From Neoarius graeffei (taxonomy: Eukaryota > Chordata > Actinopteri > Siluriformes > Ariidae), in the NCBI RefSeq assembly GCF_027579695.1, contig NC_083575.1, positions 34,177,382 to 34,241,381 on the forward strand: a stretch of 64,000 bases of DNA, read 5' to 3'. Made by a program: the position numbers and the translations under genes. Under the pieces are notes generated by a model. That model was not told the origin of the DNA. It saw only the letters and a list, made by a program, of their open reading frames with translations, and ran no database searches. Within the stretch, counting starts at the first letter, position 1; every line of letters starts with the position of its first letter. Shown piece after piece: positions 57,601 through 64,000 of the stretch.

Positions 57601-59406
57601 GCTTTCAGTAAGTACAATAATGACTCAACAAGGGAATGAATTGAGTTGTAAATTATATTAAGCCAGTACGCAAATAACAATGGTCTGAATTACACTCTTG
57701 GAAAGCAAACCAACCCCTAGTCAGTGTAATATTACAATTTGTGACATAAAGGCTTGGGCTGTTGACCACTGCTGAAGCTTTTGACTTTGTGTACTGACCA
57801 CCTTTTGTTTACTTTAGTGTAAGCTGTGTTTGAGAGCAGAGCAGGTGGTAGGCAAGGTTTTCATTTTGGTGTCACAGGCACTAATCAGTCAGTCCTTTTC
57901 TTATCTCCGTTGGCGGGGGGAGGTAGCCAGGTGAGCAGCGCACAGTTGAGGGTGAATCTTCCCTCCCCCATCCTCCACCCTCCCATGTACATCCTGTTAT
58001 CTCTACTTTTTCTTCAGGTTACAGTCCAAGTGCTCTAGATTCAGTGTAGTCAATTATTATAAATACAGGACGCTTTTTTCGATGGAATAAAAGCATGTAC
58101 TCTATTCCCTTCTAGTGGGTTTCATTCATTTGGTTTGATAGCATGCAATATTGTCATCATATCGCTTATCCTACGTGTATTACGTCACTCTACCCAATGG
58201 AGAATGAGCGTTGAATGTGGTTGGAAGACTACATGACATCGCACATCGGAGACGTAAAACTTTCGTGCCAGCGAGCGACTGTGACAATTTGTAAACAAAT
58301 ATGGCCGCCAGGTTTGCTTTGTTAAATATGGAAGATTTTGAGAGAATTTTGAAAGAGAAAAACGTGTTGAACACCCAAAAGGAATGTATTATAATAATAA
58401 TAACAACAACAATAATAATAATAAAGGCTTTTTTGTGGTATATCGGATATATTCCATTCAGCTAGACTTATCTTCAACTCATTCAATATCATGTTAGTTG
58501 AATGGACCACTCAACGCCAGCCAATATTATTTAATTATTCTATCCACATTCACTGGAGATGAGCAATCGTGCGCTCTGATTGGCTATTCTACTACTAGGC
58601 TATCAGATCATATACTGTGAGTAGAGAAAAACAAAATGACGGAGCGTGTTGCTGAACCAACTGAGGACGAAATAAAAACTCTACACGAAAACAAAACCCC
58701 AAAAAATACAAAAAAAAGCAACAAAATATGGAATGAAAGTGTTTGATGGTAAGAACGTATCTTTTTTTATTTTTCAAGAATTATTATTCTAGCATTTTTC
58801 ACAAATTGCTACTGTCATTTCACTGATTTGTTTACATTCTAAGCGGAAATGATTTAGTCGGACGTTTTGTATAAAATTTTTATTTATCGAATTTGTTAAA
58901 AATAAAAATGCTCTGTTTCTCAAAATCCAGTGAATGTGGATAGAATAAAACAATTATTCCACTCAATCTTGTCGTACGTGGCTCATAGCCAACTCGATGC
59001 TATGCGCCTCGTCAGCTATCAGCTCATGTATGACTCGATTTCGTGGAATAACTGTTAAATATATAATGGACTTTGGTGTGTTGAATTAATTGCTCATTTT
59101 TGGCAGTCTGATTTGAGGTTTTATTTTAGGGATAAGTTTCTGTTTATTTATTAACAGTATTAAAATATTAACTAATCTTTTGTATAACTGATTTGGCAGG
59201 TTCCTCAGGTGGACCCAAGGGCTGTTCACCTTGGTTCCCTCTTTGTGCGGGGCTTAAGCTATCTGATTGCCGCCAACAGTGCCTGTGGCTTTCCTTTTGC
59301 AATGAATGAGCTCATGCCTTGGAAAATCTTTGATGGCTTGCTGTTCCATTCTAAGTATCTACAGGCACACACTGATTGTGCTAAAGAGGAGCTTCTAGAG
59401 GGCAAT
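46812..59406 (+). CDS. fam120b: FAM120B orthologue (constitutive coactivator of PPAR-gamma), 3' end outside window
   Basis: Nuclear coactivator-type protein with an N-terminal XPG/FEN1-like (PIN) fold. Coding exons 46812-47807, 47891-48059, 49779-49880, 54997-55169, 55408-55500 and 59200-59406 join in phase to 580 residues; all junctions are GT-AG. The start MGVKGLQYFMEN matches the family, and a splice-acceptor-like AG at 46773-46774 suggests a non-coding first exon upstream. Motifs seen: PTIVVDGMACLRYWY, LVFFFDGTIEEQKRAEWVKRR, GILGQDTDFIIYD and ACILGNDIVPE. Exons 2-6 match the C-terminal half (VVECSNTLEDE, VKEWFVFPRNPLKEP, PGGTPDLTTLW, PRAVHLGSLFVRGL, NSACGFPF). The long acidic repeat insert of human FAM120B between exon-1 and exon-2 homology is absent. 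The last exon ends at a GTGAGT donor; reading through gives only 18 more codons to TGA at 59461. Exon 3 has a weak donor (GTGATT) followed at once by a TA tract. Confidence 0.9.
48250..48535 (-). mobile_element. Old diverged V-SINE-like copy in fam120b intron 2
   Basis: It retains the central-domain order (GGGGAGAACATGCAAAT, GGAGGAAACCC) and a head complement ending GCACCACC, but is much more diverged than the other copies. Confidence 0.55.
48562..48932 (+). mobile_element. V-SINE copy in fam120b intron 2
   Basis: Full-length; target duplication ATATTTGTACAC at 48550-48561 and 48933-48944. Confidence 0.9.
49070..49156. repeat. 36-bp perfect inverted repeat (hairpin)
   Basis: 49070-49105 and 49121-49156 are perfect complements around a 15-nt loop that can itself pair (AGTC-TTC-GACT). 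It forms one end of the Crypton-like repeat that follows. Confidence 0.9.
49070..49732 (-). mobile_element. Non-autonomous element with Crypton-like N-terminal fragments (copy 1)
   Basis: The minus strand encodes MAARFASLNIEDFERILKEK (about 49310-49220) and, upstream, TKTPLDILHAYLQEKNLP (49322-49519). Both resemble the N-terminal helical region of DUF3504/Crypton-type tyrosine recombinases and their ZMYM/QRICH1 relatives. The order of the two pieces is reversed relative to what a protein would need. An AAT microsatellite (49173-49208) lies inside. A sister copy is at 58066-58500. Confidence 0.45.
49889..49955. repeat. (TA)n microsatellite at the fam120b exon 3 donor
   Basis: About 33 TA units begin 8 nt after the exon 3 splice donor. 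Confidence 0.95.
51373..52855 (-). mobile_element. Tc1/mariner element with near-complete transposase pseudogene
   Basis: Inverted ends GTGCATCTCAAAAAATTAGA / GTGCATCTCAAAAAAATTAG with TA at 51371-51372 and 52856-52857. Confidence 0.9.
51643..52581 (-). pseudogene. Tc1 transposase, one frame with three stops
   Basis: A 313-codon frame from ATG at 52581 to the stop at 51643, with no frameshift but three in-frame stops (near 52420, at 52182-52180 and near 52010). The DDE catalytic residues are all kept: FPDEST, FQQDLAPTH and, 34 residues on, LNPRENLW. It is therefore a recently disabled copy. Confidence 0.85.
52867..52973. mobile_element. Fragment of the Tc1 family seen at 62574
   Basis: CAACCCTGATTCCAAAAAAG and the following ~100 bp match the left end of the element at 62574; the rest is missing because another Tc1 inserted here and the right part was lost. 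Confidence 0.8.
52976..54620 (+). mobile_element. Tc1-type element, decayed
   Basis: Inverted ends GTTAGGTCCATATATATTTG / GTTAGGTCCATAAATATTTG. TA is present at the left only. Confidence 0.85.
53334..54369 (+). pseudogene. Tc1 transposase pseudogene
   Basis: Starts MRSKELSMQVKQAILKLRKQ at 53334, meets a stop after 24 codons, then continues in two other frames: an HTH part (53447-53746, GKRPGRPQKTTVVDDR) and a catalytic part (53902-54369, IQMDNDPKHKAKA and LDLNPIEHAF). At least two frameshifts and one stop. Confidence 0.85.
54633..54691. repeat. (TA)n microsatellite
   Basis: About 29 TA units just outside the Tc1 element. Confidence 0.95.
55501..58065. other. fam120b intron 5, mostly unique sequence
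   Basis: No reading frame, element ends or RNA gene recognised over about 2.5 kb; short GT-rich tracts near 56710 and C/T-rich sequence near 57000. Less repeat-laden than the other introns. Confidence 0.4.
58066..58500 (+). mobile_element. Non-autonomous element with Crypton-like fragment (copy 2)
   Basis: An inverted copy of the 49070-49732 family. The plus frame from about 58302 reads MAARFALLNMEDFERILKEK. The terminal hairpin present in copy 1 is diverged here (58440-58505). Confidence 0.45.
58510..59060 (+). mobile_element. Second Crypton/DUF3504-like element fragment
   Basis: ATG at 58636 opens MTERVAEPTEDEIKTLHENK followed, after a +1 slip in an A-run, by KATKYGMKVFDG and a GTAAG donor, resembling the first exon of DUF3504-type recombinases. 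The right end (AACAGTTATTCCACGAAATC complement) recurs in inverse orientation at about 62329-62565. Confidence 0.4.
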
Positions 59407-59941
59407 GTGAGTAGAGAACAACTTCTTGTAAATATTGGTGATGTGGAGTGCATTAAGGTGTGAGGGAGAGATGCAGTATATTCATATACAAGGGGGTCCA
59501 ATTCTTCTACTTAAAATTGGAAATAAACAAAAGGTTTTAGCATTCTGAAATATTTAAAACAAAGGAATTGTTCATTGTGGTGAATATGTGGTGAGAATTC
59601 AAGATTCTCCCCTTTTTCTGGGTCCATATTAAAATGGAAGCAAATGTGATCTTGATATTGAGCATGTTAACAACTTTGTACAGGTCAGATTTCCCTCATG
59701 CCTAATCTCTTCTGTTGAAGTATGTGTTCAGACGACACGCTGATGGATTTGATCTAAAATGGATCATAAGGTTTTGCACAAACTTGTGAAGTCCATGTAG
59801 ATCAAATACACACCATCATTAAAGCCAGAAGGGGACACGGCAAATACTAAGAAACTCTGAAATTCATGTAAATATTTAAAAGATTCTATTTTTCACTTAA
59901 GTTGTTGTCAGTAATATAATTTGTAATGAAAATTGATATAT
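59407..59941. other. fam120b intron 6 start, nothing recognised
   Basis: AT-rich sequence after the last exon seen; no element ends. If the donor at 59407 were not used, the coding frame would stop at 59463. Confidence 0.4.
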
Positions 59942-60102
59942 CTCTCATCTCATTATCTCTAGCTGCTTTATCCTGTTCTACAGGGTCGCAGGCAAGCTGG
60001 AGCCTATCCCAGCTGACTACGGGCGAAAGGCGGGGTACACCCTGGACAAGTCGCCAGGTCATCACAGGGCTGACACATAGACACAGACAACCATTCACAC
60101 CT

Positions 60103-61414
60103 TTCGATTACGTTCATTATGTCTTATATTGAATATTGTTAGTTTTTTCTTTTTTATCAGACATCTAATTTTTTAGGTTTGTTTACCTGACATGTTTCGA
60201 CATACGACTGTCGTCTTCCTCAGAGTGTCACCGGATGTTATTGGTGACGCATCTTTTATCAGCTGATGTTTCCGAAGGCGTGGCCTTCCTGTCTGGATTG
60301 ACAGGTCGGTCACGCCTTCTACTGTCAGTTCGTCCCCTGCAAGATGGCACTCCAGGTATGGGAGAGCATGTATGCTCCCTCATCTCGGTTGATGGTCCTC
60401 GGACTTCGCTTACGGATCTCTATGGCCTCCCTGATCCAGCGCTGATGTTTATTATCTTCTGTGCGGATGACACTGGACTTCCGAACACCCCATAATGCAC
60501 AAAATATCCGTAGTTAGAACATTGCATGAACGCGCAGCAATAATTACAGATGCACAGGACAAAGAACAGGAAGAACAACATATACAACACGCACTGAAGG
60601 CATGTCAATATCCACAATGGGCAATATCCAAAGGGACGGAACAGGTCAAAAACAATAAAACACAGAAGAAAGAGAAAAAACAAACCAACAAACAAGAACA
60701 CAGGGGAGTAGTGACATTACCATACATCAGAGGAATAACGGAACGCATTCAAAGAGCAATGAGGAAATACAACATTAACACACCTGTCAAACCACACACA
60801 ACACTCCGTCAGATCCTGGTTCATCCCAAAGACAGAATACATCCGGAAAACAGATGCAACACCATATATGAGATTCCATGCCAATTATGCAATAAAACTT
60901 ACATTGGGGAGACAGGAAGGAGTTTCAACACAAGAAAAAATGAACATAAAGAGTGTGAAAAGGAGACAGCTACAAGACAAACCCGAACAATAAAAGAAAA
61001 GGCACAACAGGAAAATTATAAGTCAGCCATAACAGATCATTGCAAAAGGGAAAATCATATTATGGACTGGGGGAATGCCAGAGTCATCCGCACAGAAGAT
61101 AATAAACGTCAGCGCTGGATCAGGGAGGCCATAGAGATCCGTAAGCGAAGTCCGAGGACCATCAACCGGGATGAGGGAGCATACATGCTCTCCCATACCT
61201 GGAGTGCCATCTTGCAGGGGACGAACTGACAGTAGAAGGCGTGACCGACCTGTCAAACCAGACAGGAAGGCCACGCCTTCGGAAACATCAGCTGATAAAA
61301 GATGCGTCACCAATAACATCCGGTGACACTCTGAGGAAGACGACAGTCGTACGTCGAAACATGTCAGGTAAACAAACCTAAAAAATTAGATGTCTGATAA
61401 AAAAGAAAAAACTA
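60103..61414 (+). mobile_element. Penelope-like element, 5'-truncated, with inverted arms
   Basis: Inserted in a V-SINE with a 16-bp duplication ACAACCATTCACACCT (60087-60102, 61415-61430). The 3' ~345 bp (61070-61414) is present again, inverted, at 60139-60484. The RT domain is missing; only the endonuclease end of the polyprotein remains. Confidence 0.8.
60495..61229 (+). CDS. GIY-YIG endonuclease domain of a Penelope-like element (partial)
   Basis: 244 open codons. A lysine-rich linker is followed by the GIY-YIG core: NTIYEIPCQLCNKTYIGETG with the Cys pair typical of Penelope endonucleases, then GRSFNTRKNEH (conserved Arg and His region) and the C-terminal RWIREAIEIRKR. The upstream RT part is lost, so the first Met is not the natural start. 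In the family this domain nicks target DNA. Confidence 0.8.
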   Translation: MHKISVVRTLHERAAIITDAQDKEQEEQHIQHALKACQYPQWAISKGTEQVKNNKTQKKEKKQTNKQEHRGVVTLPYIRGITERIQRAMRKYNINTPVKPHTTLRQILVHPKDRIHPENRCNTIYEIPCQLCNKTYIGETGRSFNTRKNEHKECEKETATRQTRTIKEKAQQENYKSAITDHCKRENHIMDWGNARVIRTEDNKRQRWIREAIEIRKRSPRTINRDEGAYMLSHTWSAILQGTN

Positions 61415-61719
61415 ACAACCATTCACACCTACGGTCAATTTAGAGTCACCAGTTAACCTAACCTGCATGTCTTTGGAGGAAACTGGAACACCTGGAGGAA
61501 ACCCACACGGACACGGGGAGAACATGCAAACTCTGCACAGAAAGGCCCTCGCCGGCCACGGGGCTTGAACCCGGACCTTCTTGCTGTGAGGCGACAGCGC
61601 TAACCACTACACCACCGTGCCGCCCGAAAATTGATATATGAAATTATAAAAGTATCTGTTCTTATGTTTAATATCTGATCTGTCCTTGAAATGAGGATGT
61701 TATATTAAACGGCTTTTTA

Positions 61720-62245
61720 GCAGGGGGCAGCCATGGCCTGAAGGTTGAGAAACAGCCTTGGGCCCAAAGGGTTGCTGGTTCGATTCCCGGGACCGGCAGG
61801 AAAAATGTGAAGGGAATTGAGTGAATGAGCAGCACTTTCCCCTCCCTCTGTATCATGGTTGAAGTGCCCTTGAGCAAGCGCCCTTGTTCCCCAGGCCCTG
61901 TAGCATAGCTGTCCACTGCTCTGTGTATGTGTGTGTTCTTATTGCTCACTTATTTATTTTATTTTTATTTTTATTTTACCAACTTTATTGGACTGTTACA
62001 AAATAAACATAAAAAAAAGAAATAAACATAAAAAACATAAACATAATAAAGTAAGTCAGCCCAAAGGGGAGAATGCGAACGGGCGACCCATGCAAGGCGT
62101 TTCCCTGAAGGTATAAAAGAGAAAAATCATACAGTTAAAATTAGACTAAATTGTGTGCGCATGCGTGTGTTCACTGCTTCAGATGGGTTAAATGCAGAGG
62201 TACTTGTGCTCGAGTACATGTGACTAATAAAGGCTTCTTTTTCTT
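61720..62245 (+). mobile_element. tRNA-derived SINE of a second family
   Basis: The head contains B box GGTTCGATTCC near 61780, the body CCCTTGAGCAAG, and the tail CTAATAAAGGCTTCTTTTTC. About 200 bp of unrelated AT-rich sequence (61950-62150) interrupts it. Confidence 0.7.
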
Positions 62246-62299
62246 CTTAAAAGAATGCAAAATAGAAGCATTTTTACTAATTCTATCGGACTTTTGGAC

Positions 62300-62571
62300 C
62301 TCACTGTATATATTCAAAAATAATTAACAGTTATTCCACAAAATCGAGTCATACATGAGCTGATAGCCAACGAGGCACATTTATTATATCCACATTCACT
62401 GGACTTTGAGAAACAGAGCATTTTTATTTGTATTTTTTGCAAATTTTATGAATAAAAACTTTGTACAAAATGTCAGACAAAATCATTTCCGCTTAGAATG
62501 TAAACAAACTGGTGAAATGACACTAGCAATTTGTGAAAATGCTATAATAATTATTTAAAAATAAAAAAATA
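62300..62571 (-). mobile_element. Fragment related to the 58510-59060 element
   Basis: Inverse-oriented match to 58760-59055 (AACAGTTATTCCACAAAATC, then ATTTCCGCTTAGAATGTAAA). It ends where the Tc1 element at 62574 begins. Confidence 0.6.
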
Positions 62572-62573
62572 TA

Positions 62574-64000
62574 CAACCCCGATTCTAAAAAAGTTGGGAC
62601 AAAGTACAAATTGTAAATGAAAACGGAATGCAATAATTTACAAATCTCAAAAACTGGTACTGTATTCACAATAGAACATAGACAACATATCAAATGTCGA
62701 AAGTGAGACATTTTGAAATTTCATGCCAAATATTGGCTCATTTGAAATTTCATGACCGCAACACATCTCAAAAAAGTTGGGACAGGGGCAATAAGAGGCT
62801 GGAAAAGTTAAAGGTACAAAAAAGGAACAGCTGGAGGACCAAATTGCAACTCATTAGGCCAATTGGCAATAGGACATTAACATGACTGGGTATAAAAAGA
62901 GCATCTTGGAGTGGCAGCGGCTCTCAGAAGTAAAGATGGGAAGAGGATCACCAATCCCCCTAATTCTGCGCCGACAAATAGTGGAGCAATATCAGAAAGG
63001 AGTTCGACAGTGTAAAATTGCAAAGAGTTTGAACATATCATCATTTGCAGTGCATAATATCATCAAAAGATTCAGAGAATCTGGAAGAATCTCTGTGCGT
63101 AAGGGTCAAGGCCGGAAAACCATACTGGGTGCCCGTGATCTTCGGGCCCTTAGACGCCACTGCATCACATACAGGCATGCTTCTGTATTGGAAATCACAA
63201 AATGGGCTCAGGAATATTTCCAGAGTACATTATCTGTGAACACAATTCACTGTGCCATCTGCCGTTGCCAGCTAAAACTCTATAGTTCAAAGAAGAAGCC
63301 GTATCTAAACATGATCCAGAAGCGCAGACGTCTTCTCTGGGCCAAGGCTCATTTAAAATGGACTGTGGCAAAGTGGAAAACTGTTCTGTGGTCAGAAAAA
63401 TCAAAATTTGAAGTTCTTTATGGAAATCAGGGACGCCGTGTCATTCGGACTAAAGAGGAGAAGGACGAACCAAGTTGTTGTCAGCGCTCAGTTCAGAAGC
63501 CTGCATCTCTGATGGTATGGGGTTGCATTAGTGCGTGTGGCATGGGCAGCTTACACATCTGGAAAGACACCATCAATGCTGAAAGGTATACCCAGGTTCT
63601 AGAGCAACATATGCTCCCATCCAGACGACGTCTCTTTCAGAGAAGACCTTGCATTTTCCAACATGACAATGCCAAACCACATACTGCATCAATTACAGCA
63701 TCATGGCTGCGTAGAAGAAGGGTCCGGGTACTGAACTGGCCAGCCTGCAGTCCAGATCTTTCACCCATAGAAAACATTTGGCGCATCATAAAATGGAAGA
63801 TACGACAAAAAAGACCTAAGACAGTTGAGCAACTAGAATCCTACATTAGACAAGAATGGGTTAACATTCCTATCCCTAAACTTGAGCAACTTGTCTCCTC
63901 AGTCCCCAGACGTTTACAGACTGTTGTAAAGAGAAAAGGGGATGTCTCACAGTGGGAAACATGGCCTTGTCCCAACTTTTTTGAGATGTGTTGTCATGAA
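62574..64000 (+). mobile_element. Tc1 element with IR/DR-type ends, right end outside window
   Basis: Outer end CAACCCCGATTCTAAAAAAG at 62574 with TA before it; an inner repeat ATCTCAAAAAAGTTGGGACA at about 62767, whose complement is at 63965-63990. Two direct repeats per end resemble the Sleeping Beauty-type IR/DR layout. It belongs to the same family as the fragment at 52867. Confidence 0.9.
62936..64000 (+). CDS. Tc1 transposase, long open frame but first catalytic Asp changed
   Basis: Open for 355 codons from ATG at 62936 to the window edge with no stop. The N-terminal paired-like HTH ([20 protein letters not shown]) and a second HTH with a GQGRKT hook are followed by the catalytic core. 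The second Asp ([11 protein letters not shown]) and the Glu ([11 protein letters not shown]) are present, but where the family has W-S-D-E-S this copy has WSEKSKF (Glu codon at 63395-63397), so cleavage activity is probably lost. The frame runs into the inner inverted repeat, and the usual stop may have been lost. Confidence 0.85.
   Translation, partial: MGRGSPIPLILRRQIVEQYQKGVRQCKIAKSLNISSFAVHNIIKRFRESGRISVRKGQGRKTILGARDLRALRRHCITYRHASVLEITKWAQEYFQSTLSVNTIHCAICRCQLKLYSSKKKPYLNMIQKRRRLLWAKAHLKWTVAKWKTVLWSEKSKFEVLYGNQGRRVIRTKEEKDEPSCCQRSVQKPASLMVWGCISACGMGSLHIWKDTINAERYTQVLEQHMLPSRRRLFQRRPCIFQHDNAKPHTASITASWLRRRRVRVLNWPACSPDLSPIENIWRIIKWKIRQKRPKTVEQLESYIRQEWVNIPIPKLEQLVSSVPRRLQTVVKRKGDVSQWETWPCPNFFEMCCHE

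Larger units (their letters stand above)
59942..61625 (-). mobile_element. V-SINE copy split by a Penelope-like insertion
   Basis: Halves 59942-60102 and 61431-61625; target duplication GAAAATTGATATAT at 59928-59941 and 61626-61639. Confidence 0.9.

Noticed and set aside
59407-59463. Reading through the last fam120b exon to a stop at 59463 as the true C-terminus.
   Set aside because: A consensus GTGAGT donor lies at 59407 and the family protein continues well beyond; the extra 18 codons do not resemble it. Kept only as a possible alternative end.

Overview
This window comes from a vertebrate nuclear genome, almost certainly a teleost fish. Evidence is intron-containing vertebrate genes, about nine V-SINE copies, Tc1/mariner, hAT, Harbinger and TTAA-bounded DNA transposons, a sushi-type LTR element and a Penelope-like fragment. 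The V-SINE subtype with a TCTCAT-rich end made me think of an otophysan fish such as a catfish, but that is inference.

Two host genes are present, head to head. A Delta-type Notch ligand (dla, DLL1 orthologue) lies on the minus strand at 14967-19263 in 11 coding exons, with a TATA box and an octamer just upstream. It reads as a complete ligand ending in the ATEV PDZ ligand, except for an apparent 1-nt loss in exon 2. On the plus strand from 46812 to at least 59406 is fam120b: six coding exons giving 580 residues, running out of the window on the right. DLL1 and FAM120B are divergent neighbours in mammals, so the pair is conserved synteny.

The rest is layered mobile DNA. 482-11730 is a decayed LINE split by a decayed Ty3/Gypsy-like element (3463-11189, proline-tRNA primer site), which is itself split in its protease by a 520-bp MITE. 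11.7-23.9 kb holds dla and an upstream zone that is nearly transposon-free but rich in microsatellites. 23885-30060 is a Tc1-type shell carrying a very young sushi/Tf1-like chromovirus (24534-29851) with LTRs that look identical, open gag and pol, a GGGAAAA frameshift site and an 11-nt self-priming site. 30-46.6 kb is a series of nested shells with V-SINEs, three TTAA elements (two with THAP-domain pieces), a P-like THAP fragment, Harbinger elements and large fold-back repeats. The fam120b introns hold two Tc1 transposase pseudogenes and Crypton-like N-terminal fragments. Beyond the last fam120b exon seen are a V-SINE split by a Penelope-like fragment with GIY-YIG endonuclease, and a Tc1 element whose long open transposase frame runs off the end but lacks the first catalytic Asp.

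I found no operon, CRISPR array or prokaryotic defence system. The most interesting items are the intact sushi element with tRNA-like Pol III boxes in its LTR, the dla frameshift, the cluster of THAP fragments, and the Penelope copy with long inverted arms.
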